Source: Vibrio maritimus | GTDB taxonomy: Bacteria > Pseudomonadota > Gammaproteobacteria > Enterobacterales > Vibrionaceae | Direction of reading: 5' to 3' | Length of the DNA: 64,000 nucleotides | Assembly: GCA_003263775.1 (NCBI GenBank) | Contig: JYJJ01000067.1 | Span: forward strand, 143,281 to 207,280 | Shown: positions 48,831 through 57,599 of the stretch, piece by piece | Numbering within the stretch: the first letter of the stretch is position 1 | Layout: every line of letters starts with the position of its first letter | Notes under the pieces: generated by a model | What the model saw: the letters and a program-made list of their open reading frames with translations, nothing else | Database searches by the model: none | Told to the model about the DNA's origin: nothing | Translations under genes and position numbers: made by a program

Positions 48831-48971
48831 ATGGACTTTTGGCTTGATCTCCTATTTGGTAATGCAGTGGGCTTGTCTTCGATGATTGTCATCTTCGGGG
48901 CGTTTGGTCTGATGCTGTTTTACGGTGCTTTCTTCATATATAAAGTAATGAATGACAAATCTCCTCACTAG
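48831..48971 (+). CDS. DUF3149-type small membrane protein
   Basis: A 46-residue protein with one to two hydrophobic stretches (LDLLFGNAVGLSSMIVIFGA, FGLMLFYGAFFIYKVMND). GGAGG lies six bases before its ATG and a terminator follows at 49009-49037. The sequence resembles the short DUF3149 family common in Vibrio and Shewanella. No function is known. Confidence 0.75.
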   Translation: MDFWLDLLFGNAVGLSSMIVIFGAFGLMLFYGAFFIYKVMNDKSPH

Positions 48972-49008
48972 AATCGCTTAGCGTCTATGTAAATAGATAA
49001 CTGCTATG

Positions 49009-49037
49009 CACCGGAGTGGATCACCTGTTCACTCCGG
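49009..49037 (+). terminator. Terminator after the DUF3149 gene
   Basis: ACCGGAGTG and CACTCCGGT pair around a short loop, followed by TTTTTT. It closes the single-gene transcript starting at 48831. Confidence 0.75.
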
Positions 49038-49109
49038 TTTTTTATGCTCTCACTTTTGAGCTGACTTCGTATATACTGCCATTAAATTGGCTTATTTCGA
49101 GATGCAGTT

Positions 49110-49690
49110 ATGTCTCAAGACGATGATCTAGACCTATTTCAACAAATGATGGGCGATGTAAAGCTATCCAGCACGACACCGTCGAACTGAAGAAGTCCCT
49201 CCAGGTTTCTGACGCGCAAATAGCAAAGCGCCAAGCTGCACTTTGGCTATCTGAGCAAGACCCAGAATATCTCTCCATCGACTATGCACCTATGGTCAAG
49301 CCTGACGACATTATCGAGTTCAAACGTGATGGTGTGCAGGAGGGGGTGTATCGCAAGCTCAGGCTGGGCAAATACCCACTTCAAGCAAAACTTGACTTAC
49401 ACAGGCGTACACTGAAAGAGGCTCGTGATGAGGTGATTAAGTTCTTACAGCAATGTATGCGCATGGACATTCGCACCGTGATTATTGTCCATGGCCGCGG
49501 AGAGCGCTCAAATCCGCCCGCTCTTATGAAAAGCTACTTGGCAAACTGGCTAACACAAATCAAAGATGTCCAGTGTGTTCATAGTGCTCAACGCTTCCAT
49601 GGTGGCAGTGGTGCGGTGTATGTCATGCTTCGAAAAAGCCAAGAAAAGAAGCTTGAGAATCGCGAACGCCATCAAAAACGCATGAGTTAA
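49110..49690 (+). CDS. smrA: SmrA-type DNA endonuclease, frameshifted in this sequence
   Basis: A Smr-domain protein of about 193 residues. The Smr core is plain: KLDLHRRTLKEARDEVIKFL (the LDLHG-like motif) and VIIVHGRGERSNPPALMKSY, followed by CVHSAQRFHGGSGAVYVMLR. The frame breaks at 49164. One more C joins MGDVK to PIQHDTVELKKSL. The ATG at 49110 opens with MSQDDDLDLFQQMM, the usual N-terminus in Vibrio. The protein is related to the MutS2 Smr nuclease domain. Confidence 0.87.
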
Positions 49691-49761
49691 GTGACTTAAC
49701 GCTAAGTTGGGTATAAAATACGCGACCTTTAAAACTGACCAACATAGAGTGATTACCTCGC

Positions 49762-50889
49762 ATGTCGAACCCTGCTGACGGAAAACGTCTCAACAAATAC
49801 ATCAGTGAAACGGGCTTTTGCTCGCGTCGTGAAGCGGACAGGCTCATTGAGCAGCAACGCGTAACGATCAATGGCAAGGTGCCAGAAATGGGCACAAAAG
49901 TGCTACCTGGCGATGATGTTGAGATTGATGGTAAACCTGTTCGTAGCAAGGAAAAGCCGATCTACATCGCGCTAAACAAGCCGACGGGTATCACCTGTAC
50001 GACTGAGCGTGATGTACCTGGAAACATTGTCGACTTCGTTGGTCACCACAAGCGTATCTTCCCTATTGGTCGATTAGATAAACCTTCAGATGGCCTTATC
50101 TTCTTAACCAATGACGGCGACATCGTGAATAAGATCCTTCGTGCTGGCAACAACCACGAAAAAGAGTACGTTGTCCGTGTCGATAAGTCGATCACTAAAG
50201 ACTTCATCAAAAAGATGGGCGCAGGTGTCGCTATCCTTGATACCGTCACTTTGCCGTGTAAAGTCGAGCAAGAGACCAAGTTCTCGTTCCGCATTACCCT
50301 GACACAAGGTCTCAACCGACAGATCCGCCGTATGTGTGAAGCACTAGGTTATGACGTTCTAAAGCTGCGTCGCGTGCGCATTATGAATATCTCTATTGAT
50401 GGCATTCCTAACGGTAAATGGCGTTACCTAAGTGATGAAGAAGTGGCAGAAATTCTGCGCATGTGTGAGGGCTCTGTCAGTACAGAAGAGGCTTCTCGCA
50501 AAGACGCTAAGGGTCGTCATATCACTAAGGCTACCGATGCTAAGTTGCACGATGCGCGTCGAGAAGCTGAGTTCGAGAAGAACCAGCGTGACGGCAGAAA
50601 CCCGCGCTCAGCGAGTCGCAATAACCGTGACAACATGAAAACATATTCTGGTCACGGTGCCGATGAGTACCGCCGTAGCCCAAGCAAGCGTCGTCATTCT
50701 GATTCAGAGAACCAACGCAGTGAAGGTGGTCGTGGAGGCAAACCTAACCAGCGCAAACCGAGTCATTCTGGCAATAAGTCTCGCCCAGCCAAACCTGCAG
50801 CGAAAAGACCTATTAACCCAAAATCTGGTCAGTCAGAGTCGGGGCAACGTAAACCTCGTGTCGGTGGGACTTTGTCGCTGAAAAAATAA
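49762..50889 (+). CDS. rluF: 23S rRNA pseudouridine synthase RluF, with a long basic tail
   Basis: Isomerises U2604 (and in some species U2605) of 23S rRNA. The N-terminal S4 RNA-binding domain (NKYISETGFCSRREADRLIE) is followed by the synthase core with IGRLDKPSDGLIFLTNDGD, where Asp is the catalytic residue, and QGLNRQIRRMCEALGYDV. Residues from about 245 to 375 are a repetitive, highly basic tail (Arg, Lys, Ser, Asn), longer than in E. coli (290 residues in total) and probably a disordered RNA-binding extension. Confidence 0.9.
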   Translation: MSNPADGKRLNKYISETGFCSRREADRLIEQQRVTINGKVPEMGTKVLPGDDVEIDGKPVRSKEKPIYIALNKPTGITCTTERDVPGNIVDFVGHHKRIFPIGRLDKPSDGLIFLTNDGDIVNKILRAGNNHEKEYVVRVDKSITKDFIKKMGAGVAILDTVTLPCKVEQETKFSFRITLTQGLNRQIRRMCEALGYDVLKLRRVRIMNISIDGIPNGKWRYLSDEEVAEILRMCEGSVSTEEASRKDAKGRHITKATDAKLHDARREAEFEKNQRDGRNPRSASRNNRDNMKTYSGHGADEYRRSPSKRRHSDSENQRSEGGRGGKPNQRKPSHSGNKSRPAKPAAKRPINPKSGQSESGQRKPRVGGTLSLKK

Positions 50890-50927
50890 TATTTCAGTGC
50901 GGCAGCAAACCAAGCCTCACATAAAAA

Positions 50928-51404
50928 CTACGCCTCACATAAATTCACAAATCTAGCGCGAGTTAGTGCCGCCAAGTCGGTGGGTGCTAACTCAATTTCT
51001 AACCCACGTTTTCCTGCGCTCACACACATAGCTTCTAGGCTCTCGGCGGAACTGTGAATAAGCGTCGGCAGTGCTTTCTTTTGGCCTAAAGGGCTAATAC
51101 CACCAAGTACATAGCCTGTTGTTTTCTGGGCAATATCTTTATCGGCCATGTCGGCCTTTTTGCCACCAGCGGCTTTGGCTGCTAGCTTCAAATTGAGCTT
51201 TTCTGCCACCGGAATGACGGCAACGGCTAGATTCTTCGGCTCACCATTGATAGCAAACAGTAAGGTTTTAAATACAGTTGCGGGATCTTGCCCTAGTGCT
51301 TCTACCGCTTCCAAACCATAACTCTCATGGCGAGGATCGTGATCGTATTGGTGAACGGTGTGAGTGATTTTCTTCTTTTTAGCTAGGTTGATTGCCGGGG
51401 TCAT
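50928..51404 (-). CDS. ybaK: Cys-tRNA(Pro) deacylase YbaK
   Basis: Removes cysteine wrongly loaded on tRNA-Pro. The 158-residue protein carries KKKKITHTVHQYDHDPRHES, VFKTLLFAINGEPKNLAVAV, GYVLGGISPLGQKKALPTLI, the usual YbaK core with the GGxSP-type motif. It is convergent with rluF and sits close to nutA on the same strand. Confidence 0.9.
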   Translation of the reverse strand: MTPAINLAKKKKITHTVHQYDHDPRHESYGLEAVEALGQDPATVFKTLLFAINGEPKNLAVAVIPVAEKLNLKLAAKAAGGKKADMADKDIAQKTTGYVLGGISPLGQKKALPTLIHSSAESLEAMCVSAGKRGLEIELAPTDLAALTRARFVNLCEA

Positions 51405-51428
51405 TGCTTACTCCAAAACTCGCAGACC

Positions 51429-51456
51429 AAAAAAAACGGCGCCTTTCGGCACCGTT
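51429..51456 (-). terminator. Terminator of nutA
   Basis: On the minus strand AACGGTGCC GAAA GGCGCCGTT followed by eight Ts. It lies 30 bases after the nutA stop. Confidence 0.8.
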
Positions 51457-51485
51457 CTATTTATTGAATAAAAACCGGGTAAAGT

Positions 51486-53150
51486 CTAGTTTTTATAAAC
51501 AATTTCGCCTTTTGGCTGATACTTGTTTACATCAATTGGGCTGTTCGCTTCTAGGTACTCTTTTAGTACTTCTGCATCAACAAAGCCTGTGTTGACGTGA
51601 CCTGGGTGACCCGTCAGTTTTGGATAGCCGTCACCACCTGCCGCGTTAAAGCTTGGTACGGTAAAGCGGTAAGTCGCTTTAGGATCCAGTGCTTTGCCAT
51701 TAATAACGACGTTAGACACTGACTCTTTACCCACTGTCATTTCAATGCCAGCGAACTGCGCGTAAGCACCTGAGTCTACTGGTTTTGTCGCGACAACATT
51801 TAGGTAATCAAGAACTTCTGCACCTGTCATGTCTGTATAAGTAATGATGTTGCCAAATGGCTGAACGATCAGTACATCTTTATAAGTGACATCGCCTTCA
51901 GCGATAGAATCACGAACACCACCAGAGTTCATCACAGCAAAGTCCGCTTTTGCGCGTTCCATGTGTGCAGTACCAATTAAACGACCTAGGTTAGTTTGGC
52001 TAAAGCGAACCACATTGCGGTCACCTTCAAGCTTGCCGTTTGTGTCAGCAATTTTCGCACCTAGCTGCTCTTGGCCTTTTTCTTGGAATGGTGATAGGAA
52101 AGCGAGTAGCTCTGCATCTTGCTTGATTTCATCTTCAACCAATACGCGCTGTTTCTTACCGTCAATTTTGACTTTCTTCTTCAGGTTCACTGGAATCAAG
52201 TCGTAGCTCACCATGTTCAGCTCGCCGTTTTTGAATTCATAGTCAGCACGGCCTACGTATTTACCCCATTCGTACGCTTGAACAATCCAAGTACCGTTTT
52301 GCATATCTGGCTTACATTCGTCGCTTGGCTTGAAGTTCTTCTTAACGACGTTTGGCCCTTCCATACATACAGGCTCTTGTGAGTGACCACCCACAATCAT
52401 GTCTAGGTCGCCTTCATTCAAGTAACGCGCTAGTGCTACGTCACCTGGTGCATTGACACCACGTTGACCATTTTCATAGTGGCCCATGTGAGTCACAGCA
52501 AAAATAAGATCCGGTTTTTCTGTCTCTTTTAGTTCAGCGATAAGCTTTTTCGCTTCTACTTTTGGATCGCGGAATTCGATGCCACCGATGTACTCAGGGT
52601 TACCAATTTTAGCGGTATCTTCTGTCGTTAGACCGATAACTGCGATCTTGATACCTTGCTTATCAAACATGTGGTAAGCATCGAACAGGCGCTCGCCAGT
52701 TTCTTTGTCATAGATGTTGGCAGACAGCATTGGGAAGTTTGCCCACTCTTTCTGTTTAAACAAAACTTCTAGTGGGTTATCAAATTCGTGGTTACCTAGC
52801 GCCATCGCATCGTAACCAATCATGCTCATGCCTTTGAAGTCTGGCTCAGCGTCTTGAAGATCAGACTCTGGTACACCTGTGTTGATGTCACCACCAGAAA
52901 GTAGCAGCACGCTGCCGCCTTCAGCTTCCACGTCTGAGCGAATTTGGTCGATCAACGTCTTACGCGCTGCCATGCCATATTCGCCATATTTGTTTTGCCA
53001 GAAGCGACCATGATGGTCATTGGTATGCAGGATGGTTAGCTTGTACGTTTCATCAGCATTCCATTCTTGCTCGGGTTGAGTTGCGCATCCTGCTAGTGAC
53101 GCGATGATAGCCGCACTGAGTACGGACTTAAACATAAGGCTTTTTTTCAT
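51486..53150 (-). CDS. nutA: Periplasmic 5'-nucleotidase lipoprotein (NutA/UshA family)
   Basis: Hydrolyses external nucleotides to nucleosides for uptake. The N-terminus is a lipoprotein signal with SLAGC as lipobox. The metallophosphatase domain has LTILHTNDHHGRFW, LLSGGDINTG, LGNHEFDNPLEVLF, FAVTHMGHYENG and GGHSQEPVC as metal-binding segments. The C-terminal substrate domain has AVMNSGGVRDSI and NAAGGDGYPKL. ATG at 53150 (MKKSLMF) has AAAGGT upstream. About 554 residues. Vibrio NutA is known as a chloride-dependent enzyme. Confidence 0.92.
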   Translation of the reverse strand: MKKSLMFKSVLSAAIIASLAGCATQPEQEWNADETYKLTILHTNDHHGRFWQNKYGEYGMAARKTLIDQIRSDVEAEGGSVLLLSGGDINTGVPESDLQDAEPDFKGMSMIGYDAMALGNHEFDNPLEVLFKQKEWANFPMLSANIYDKETGERLFDAYHMFDKQGIKIAVIGLTTEDTAKIGNPEYIGGIEFRDPKVEAKKLIAELKETEKPDLIFAVTHMGHYENGQRGVNAPGDVALARYLNEGDLDMIVGGHSQEPVCMEGPNVVKKNFKPSDECKPDMQNGTWIVQAYEWGKYVGRADYEFKNGELNMVSYDLIPVNLKKKVKIDGKKQRVLVEDEIKQDAELLAFLSPFQEKGQEQLGAKIADTNGKLEGDRNVVRFSQTNLGRLIGTAHMERAKADFAVMNSGGVRDSIAEGDVTYKDVLIVQPFGNIITYTDMTGAEVLDYLNVVATKPVDSGAYAQFAGIEMTVGKESVSNVVINGKALDPKATYRFTVPSFNAAGGDGYPKLTGHPGHVNTGFVDAEVLKEYLEANSPIDVNKYQPKGEIVYKN

Positions 53151-53307
53151 TGTCATACCTTTTGAACTTTGGGGATCCACTGCCTAGAGCATATTGAAAT
53201 AGCTCACTTTTTGCCGATAAGCATTTTAAAATGCCAAGAAAAACATCGACAAAATTTGCGTTAGTTTAAAGTAAGCTACCAAACATAACATTCTGATTTC
53301 ACTTTTA

Positions 53308-53323
53308 TGTAATCTATATCACA
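53308..53323. promoter_or_regulatory. CRP-like site upstream of nutA
   Basis: TGTAATCTATATCACA differs from TGTGA-N6-TCACA at one of ten positions and lies about 160 bases upstream of the nutA start. Nucleotidase genes are often under catabolite control, but the link here is inferred from the site only. Confidence 0.4.
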
Positions 53324-53477
53324 AGTTGATATAAACTCGCTGGCATAATAGTCAGTAATATATGTTGCTGCTCGGAAACTGTACTGGATAGCGGCGCTAC
53401 AGAGCGAGTTATTCAACCAGTTAAGATCGATTTTTCTGCGAAGAAACGATTGCCCAACAGGATTAGTTAACATGAAA

Positions 53478-53506
53478 AAAGCCAGCTTGATGACAAGCTG
53501 GCTTTT
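53478..53506. terminator. Terminator after kdsA (works on both strands)
   Basis: AAAGCCAGCTTGATGACAAGCTGGCTTTTT, a ten-base stem with A-runs on one side and T-runs on the other. It lies 25 bases downstream of the kdsA stop on the minus strand. Confidence 0.75.
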
Positions 53507-53530
53507 TGTTTTCTATTGAGTCGCTAGAGA

Positions 53531-54381
53531 CTATTTGATGTCGATATGATCGAATCCTTTAATCAAATCATCCAGCGCTTTCATTTGAGCTAAGAACGGC
53601 TCTAGCTTGTCGAGTGGCAAAGCCGATGGACCGTCACAACGTGCTTTGTCTGGGTTTGGGTGCGCCTCGATAAATAGACCCGCAATACCCGTCGCAAGAC
53701 CTGCTTTCGCAAGTTCAACCGTCTGCTCACGGCGACCGCCTGAAGCCGCACCAGATGGATCACGCATCTGCAGTGAGTGCGTCACGTCAAAGATAATTGG
53801 GCTGCCGTTTGAGGCTTTCTTCATTACACCAAAACCAAGCATGTCAACCACTAGGTTGTCGTAACCATGGCAAGAGCCGCGCTCACAAAGGATGATGTTG
53901 TCGTTGCCACATTCTGCAAACTTATCAACGATGTTGCCAACTTGGCCAGGCTCATGAACTGAGGCTTCTTCACGTTGATTACAGCGCCTGTCTTAGCCAT
54001 CGCTTCAACAAGATCCGTTTGACGAGCTAGGAATGCTGGTAGCTGAATCACGTCCACTACGTCTGCGACTGGTTGAGCTTGCGCTTCTGTGTGAACGTCA
54101 GTAATGATTTTCACACCGAAGGTATCTTTCAGCTCTTGGAAGATTTTCATGCCTTCTTCAAGACCTGGACCACGGTATGAGTGCACAGAGCTGCGGTTTG
54201 CTTTATCAAATGAAGCTTTGAATACGTAAGGAATACCCAGCTTCTCTGTTACCTTCACATAGTGCTCACAGATCTGCATCGCAAGATCACGTGATTCCAA
54301 TACGTTCATACCCGCGAATAGCGTGAAAGGCTTGTCATTCGCAACTGGGATATCGCCTACGTGTACAGTTTTCATTTCCAT
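53531..54381 (-). CDS. kdsA: KDO-8-phosphate synthase KdsA, frameshifted in this sequence
   Basis: Essential enzyme of lipopolysaccharide core synthesis: it condenses arabinose 5-phosphate with phosphoenolpyruvate. The protein shows FTLFAGMNVLESRDLAMQIC, FDKANRSSVHSYRGPGLEEG and INVKKPQFMSPGQVGNIVDK. The frame breaks at 53949-53950: one more C on the coding strand is needed to read PGQVGNIV and continue to GSCHGYDNLVVDMLG. About 283 residues, normal for KdsA. Since the enzyme is essential, the break must be a sequencing error. Confidence 0.93.
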
Positions 54382-54398
54382 GTTGTCATTCTCAGAGT

Positions 54399-55208
54399 TT
54401 AGTGAAGGGTCACAGGGGTGCGGCTAATCGCTGTCACCTGTGTTTTCAGTAATTCGATTGCTGGGTCATCTGGGCATTGATCAATAAAGTATTGAAAGTC
54501 ACTTGCCGCAATTTGATGACAATCTAGCTGTTGATAAATATAGCCGCGATCGCGAATTTCGTATGGATCGTCCGGCACAAACGTCAGAGCCAAATCGGTA
54601 CATTGCAGAGCTAATGTGTATTTCTCTTCACGTAGTAACGCACTTTTCAGTAGCGCTAACCAACGACCAATCACAGTTGGGTTATCAACCGTTTCAAGGT
54701 GCTTAGCTTCCAGCTTGGCAAGTGGTCCTTCATGACCAATCAGCCATGCCTGTAAACGTTTTTTGCTAACGTACTCACCATCGTATGGGTTGATGTAAAC
54801 TGGCGCTTCATTCGGCCAGCACACTTTGACCAAAAATTGCGTTGGGAAAGTGACCGCTTCCATTGGTAAGCCAAGCTTGCTACCAAGGTAGAGCAAAATA
54901 GAGCCAAGGCTCACTGGCACACCTTTACGGCGCTCTAGTACCTTGTCGATGAAGGCATTGTCCGATGAGAAATACTCATCGTCATCACCTTTAAATTGCC
55001 ATTCAGTATAAAACAAGCGAAGCAGCGCATCTAAACGCTGCTTATCATCCACTTCGTGAAACACTTGCTGCTCAGCCTCTTTGGATAAGCGCGCGAGTTC
55101 AAGTTCAGCCCAATGCTGCTGCGTCTCTGGATCCACTGCTTTGTTTAAGATCAGTGCACCTTCTGCTAACTCTATCGCATCAAAATCTTCGTCAAACAGT
55201 TCAATCAT
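54399..55208 (-). CDS. sirB1: SirB1-family protein (YchA-like)
   Basis: A 269-residue protein with a transglutaminase-like domain (AFIDKVLERRKGVPVSLGSI, LLYLGSKLGLPMEAVTFPTQ) and a C-terminal tetratricopeptide-like part (KYTLALQCTDLALTFVPDDP, YEIRDRGYIYQQLDCHQIAA). Its place between kdsA and sirB2-prmC-prfA-hemA is conserved in gammaproteobacteria. The molecular function is not established. GGGGTAAACC precedes the ATG. Confidence 0.85.
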   Translation of the reverse strand: MIELFDEDFDAIELAEGALILNKAVDPETQQHWAELELARLSKEAEQQVFHEVDDKQRLDALLRLFYTEWQFKGDDDEYFSSDNAFIDKVLERRKGVPVSLGSILLYLGSKLGLPMEAVTFPTQFLVKVCWPNEAPVYINPYDGEYVSKKRLQAWLIGHEGPLAKLEAKHLETVDNPTVIGRWLALLKSALLREEKYTLALQCTDLALTFVPDDPYEIRDRGYIYQQLDCHQIAASDFQYFIDQCPDDPAIELLKTQVTAISRTPVTLH

Positions 55209-55211
55209 GGT

Positions 55212-55595
55212 TTACCCCATTAGGAATGGCGTTTTTAGCATGGCAATCTTCGCTGCCATCAATAGCCACCCTAGCGCACCAAAAAAGGCGCATGTTCTTA
55301 ATAAATTGTTCTTTGCCAGCTTTAGCGTGAAAAAGGCCAATGCAAAGTAGGCCATAATGCAGGTCACTTTTTCTGTCATCCACGGCGCAGCATCAGTAAA
55401 AGGGACAAAGCCGGTGTAAGCAATAAGTCCAAAACCAGAAAGCAGTAGAAGAGAGTCGTTAATGTGTGGGAAGCGTTTTAGGAACGGTAAATTCACTTTT
55501 GGAGAATTCATCATCATCAGTCCGTATCGAACCGACAATAAAGCCACTGAAATCGCAATCGTCAACAAGTGAAAATGCTTTAATCCTTCATACAT
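55212..55595 (-). CDS. sirB2: SirB2-family inner-membrane protein (YchQ-like)
   Basis: A 127-residue protein with about four membrane helices (LLTIAISVALLSVRYGLMMM, LLLLSGFGLIAYTGFVPFTD, CIMAYFALAFFTLKLAKNN and ALGWLLMAAKIAML). It lies three bases upstream of sirB1 in the conserved hemA-prfA-prmC-sirB order. No biochemical function is known for the family. Confidence 0.85.
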   Translation of the reverse strand: MYEGLKHFHLLTIAISVALLSVRYGLMMMNSPKVNLPFLKRFPHINDSLLLLSGFGLIAYTGFVPFTDAAPWMTEKVTCIMAYFALAFFTLKLAKNNLLRTCAFFGALGWLLMAAKIAMLKTPFLMG

Positions 55596-55625
55596 ATGAG
55601 CGTCTCTCTTACTTTCTTTTGGTTG

Positions 55626-56480
55626 TTATGGGTGCCACTTTCCGAGTGTCACTCTATCGTTGTTGCCATAATCTTTCTCTGTGGTGACGTCGGTAAAACC
55701 ATGGTGTTCCATGATGCGTCTCACTGCGCCCCCCTGTTCAAAACCGTGTTCGAACAGAAGCCAGCCACCATCAAGCAAATAGCTTGGTGCAGCCGCTGTA
55801 ATCGTTTCTATATCGGCCAGACCGTTATTTTCTGCAACTAATGCAGACGACGGCTCAAAACGCACATCCCCTTGAGAAAGATGGGGGTCGTTTTCGTCAA
55901 TATAAGGTGGGTTGGAAACAATAATCGCAAACTTGTGACCATGGTCAATTGGCGCAAACCAGCTACCTTGAGCAAAGCGAACATTGCGAATACTCAATTT
56001 ATCGGCGTTGCTATTGGCAAGCTCTACCGCTTCTTGCTGAAAGTCCACGCCTTGAAGCTGACGCTTTGGAAGCTCTGATGCCAAAGCAAGCGCAATCGCG
56101 CCGGTTCCTGTCCCTAGGTCAAGCAGGTCACCATCAATAAGCATGGCTTTATCTAGGGCAAGCTCGACTAAACGTTCGGTATCGGGTCTTGGGATAAGCG
56201 TGCTAGGCGCGACATTGAGTGGCAATGACCAAAACTCTCGCTCACCTAGGATATACGCGACGGGCTCACCAGCTATGCGTCTTGCCATTAGCGCATCGAA
56301 CTGGGTCGCCTGCTCTGTGGTTAGCTCTTTTTCCGGCCAAGTGAGCAGGTAGCTTCGAGGCTTTTCAAGGGCATGACACAGCAATACTGCCGCATCTAGG
56401 CTTGGCGAATCGCTACCTGACTCAGAAAGAACAAGCGATGCTCGTTTGAGCATCGCTTCTATCGACATACCTAACGACAT
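55626..56480 (-). CDS. prmC: Release factor glutamine methyltransferase PrmC
   Basis: Methylates the Gln of the GGQ motif in release factors RF1 and RF2. The C-terminal methyltransferase domain has LLDLGTGTGAIALALASELP, the cofactor loop, and IVSNPPYIDENDPHL with the NPPY motif that holds the target glutamine. It follows prfA by three bases. An ATG at 56468 is an alternative start. Confidence 0.93.
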   Translation of the reverse strand: MSLGMSIEAMLKRASLVLSESGSDSPSLDAAVLLCHALEKPRSYLLTWPEKELTTEQATQFDALMARRIAGEPVAYILGEREFWSLPLNVAPSTLIPRPDTERLVELALDKAMLIDGDLLDLGTGTGAIALALASELPKRQLQGVDFQQEAVELANSNADKLSIRNVRFAQGSWFAPIDHGHKFAIIVSNPPYIDENDPHLSQGDVRFEPSSALVAENNGLADIETITAAAPSYLLDGGWLLFEHGFEQGGAVRRIMEHHGFTDVTTEKDYGNNDRVTLGKWHP

Positions 56481-56483
56481 GAA

Positions 56484-57573
56484 TTAGTTGTTCTCTGCAA
56501 GCGCAGCCAACTGATCAGCTTGGTGCTCTTGAAGTACTGGGTCGATAAGGCTTGCCATATCGCCTTCCATGACTTCGTTCAAACGGTACAGTGTTAGGTT
56601 GATGCGGTGATCAGACACACGGCCTTGAGGGTAGTTGTAAGTACGAATACGGTCACTACGGTCACCAGAACCCAGTAGGTTACGACGAGCATCAGAAACC
56701 TCTGCCGCACGGCGAGCTTCTTCAGCTTGTACGATACGAGCCGCTAGCACAGCCATCGCTTTCGCTTTTGTTTTTGTGCTGTGAACGCTCATCCTGACAC
56801 TCAACCACAGTACCTGTTGGTAAGTGAGTAATACGAATAGCAGAGTCAGTGGTGTTAACGTGCTGACCACCCGCGCCTGATGCACGGAAGGTATCAATCT
56901 TAAGATCTGCTGCTTTGATTTCTGGCAGATCCGCTTCTGGGATTTCAGGCATTACTGCGACAGTACATGCTGATGTGTGAACACGACCTTGCGACTCAGT
57001 TTCAGGAACACGCTGCACTCGGTGACCACCAGATTCAAACTTCATAGTGCCGTAAACTGCATCACCAGACACTTTCGCGATCATTTCTTTATAACCGCCC
57101 TGTTCTGATTCGTTGCAGCTCATCACCTCAATGCGCCAACCTTTTTTCTCTGCAAACTTAGAGTACATACGGAATAGGTTGCCCGCGAAGATACCCGCTT
57201 CGTCACCACCCGCGCCAGCACGGATTTCTAGGAAACAGTTACGCTCATCGTTTGGATCTTTTGGAAGAAGAAGAATTTGCAACTCATCCGCTAGCGTTTC
57301 GATCGATGCTTTTGCTTCTTTGATCTCTTCTTGAGCCATTTCGCGCATTTCTGCATCGTCTTCTTTTGCCATCTCTTCCGCCGCTTCAAGATCGTCTTGC
57401 GCTTGCTGATAGGCTTGGAAACACTTGGTCACTTCTTCAAGTTGAGAGTACTCTTTTGATAGAGCACGGAACTTGTCTTGATCACCGATAACACCAGGGT
57501 CACCAAGTAGATGTTGAACTTCTTCGTAGCGTTCAACCAGAGTTTCCAATTTTACTAGAATGGAGGCTTTCAT
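56484..57573 (-). CDS. prfA: Peptide chain release factor 1 PrfA, frameshifted in this sequence
   Basis: Reads UAA and UAG stop codons and triggers peptide release. The GGQ motif is present in FRASGAGGQHVNTTDSAIR, and FLEIRAGAGGDEAGIFAGNL and NYPQGRVSDHRINLTLYRLN are further family segments. The frame breaks at the T-run 56766-56769 (plus strand), where one base too many is present: removing it gives HKNKAKAMAVLAARI and about 362 residues. It is the only case here of an added base. Since RF1 is essential, this must be an error. Confidence 0.93.
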
Positions 57574-57599
57574 AATTGCGTCTTTTCTCGGGGTGAGGC

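Larger units (their letters stand above)
53151..53530. other. Intergenic region between nutA and kdsA
   Basis: No convincing gene in 380 bases. The region holds a CRP-like site (53308-53323) and a two-way terminator (53478-53506). The AT-rich stretch 53215-53345 should contain the nutA promoter, but no single promoter stood out. One 65-codon frame on the minus strand has no ribosome-binding site or family resemblance and was rejected. Confidence 0.5.

Noticed and set aside
53276..53473. Possible 65-residue gene on the minus strand
   Set aside because: No ribosome-binding site, no recognisable family, and it overlaps the probable nutA control region and lies next to a terminator.
56484..57573. 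Programmed frameshift in a release factor gene
   Set aside because: Programmed frameshifting is known for prfB (RF2), at an early UGA codon. Here the gene is prfA, the shift lies late in an A/T run and an added base explains it.
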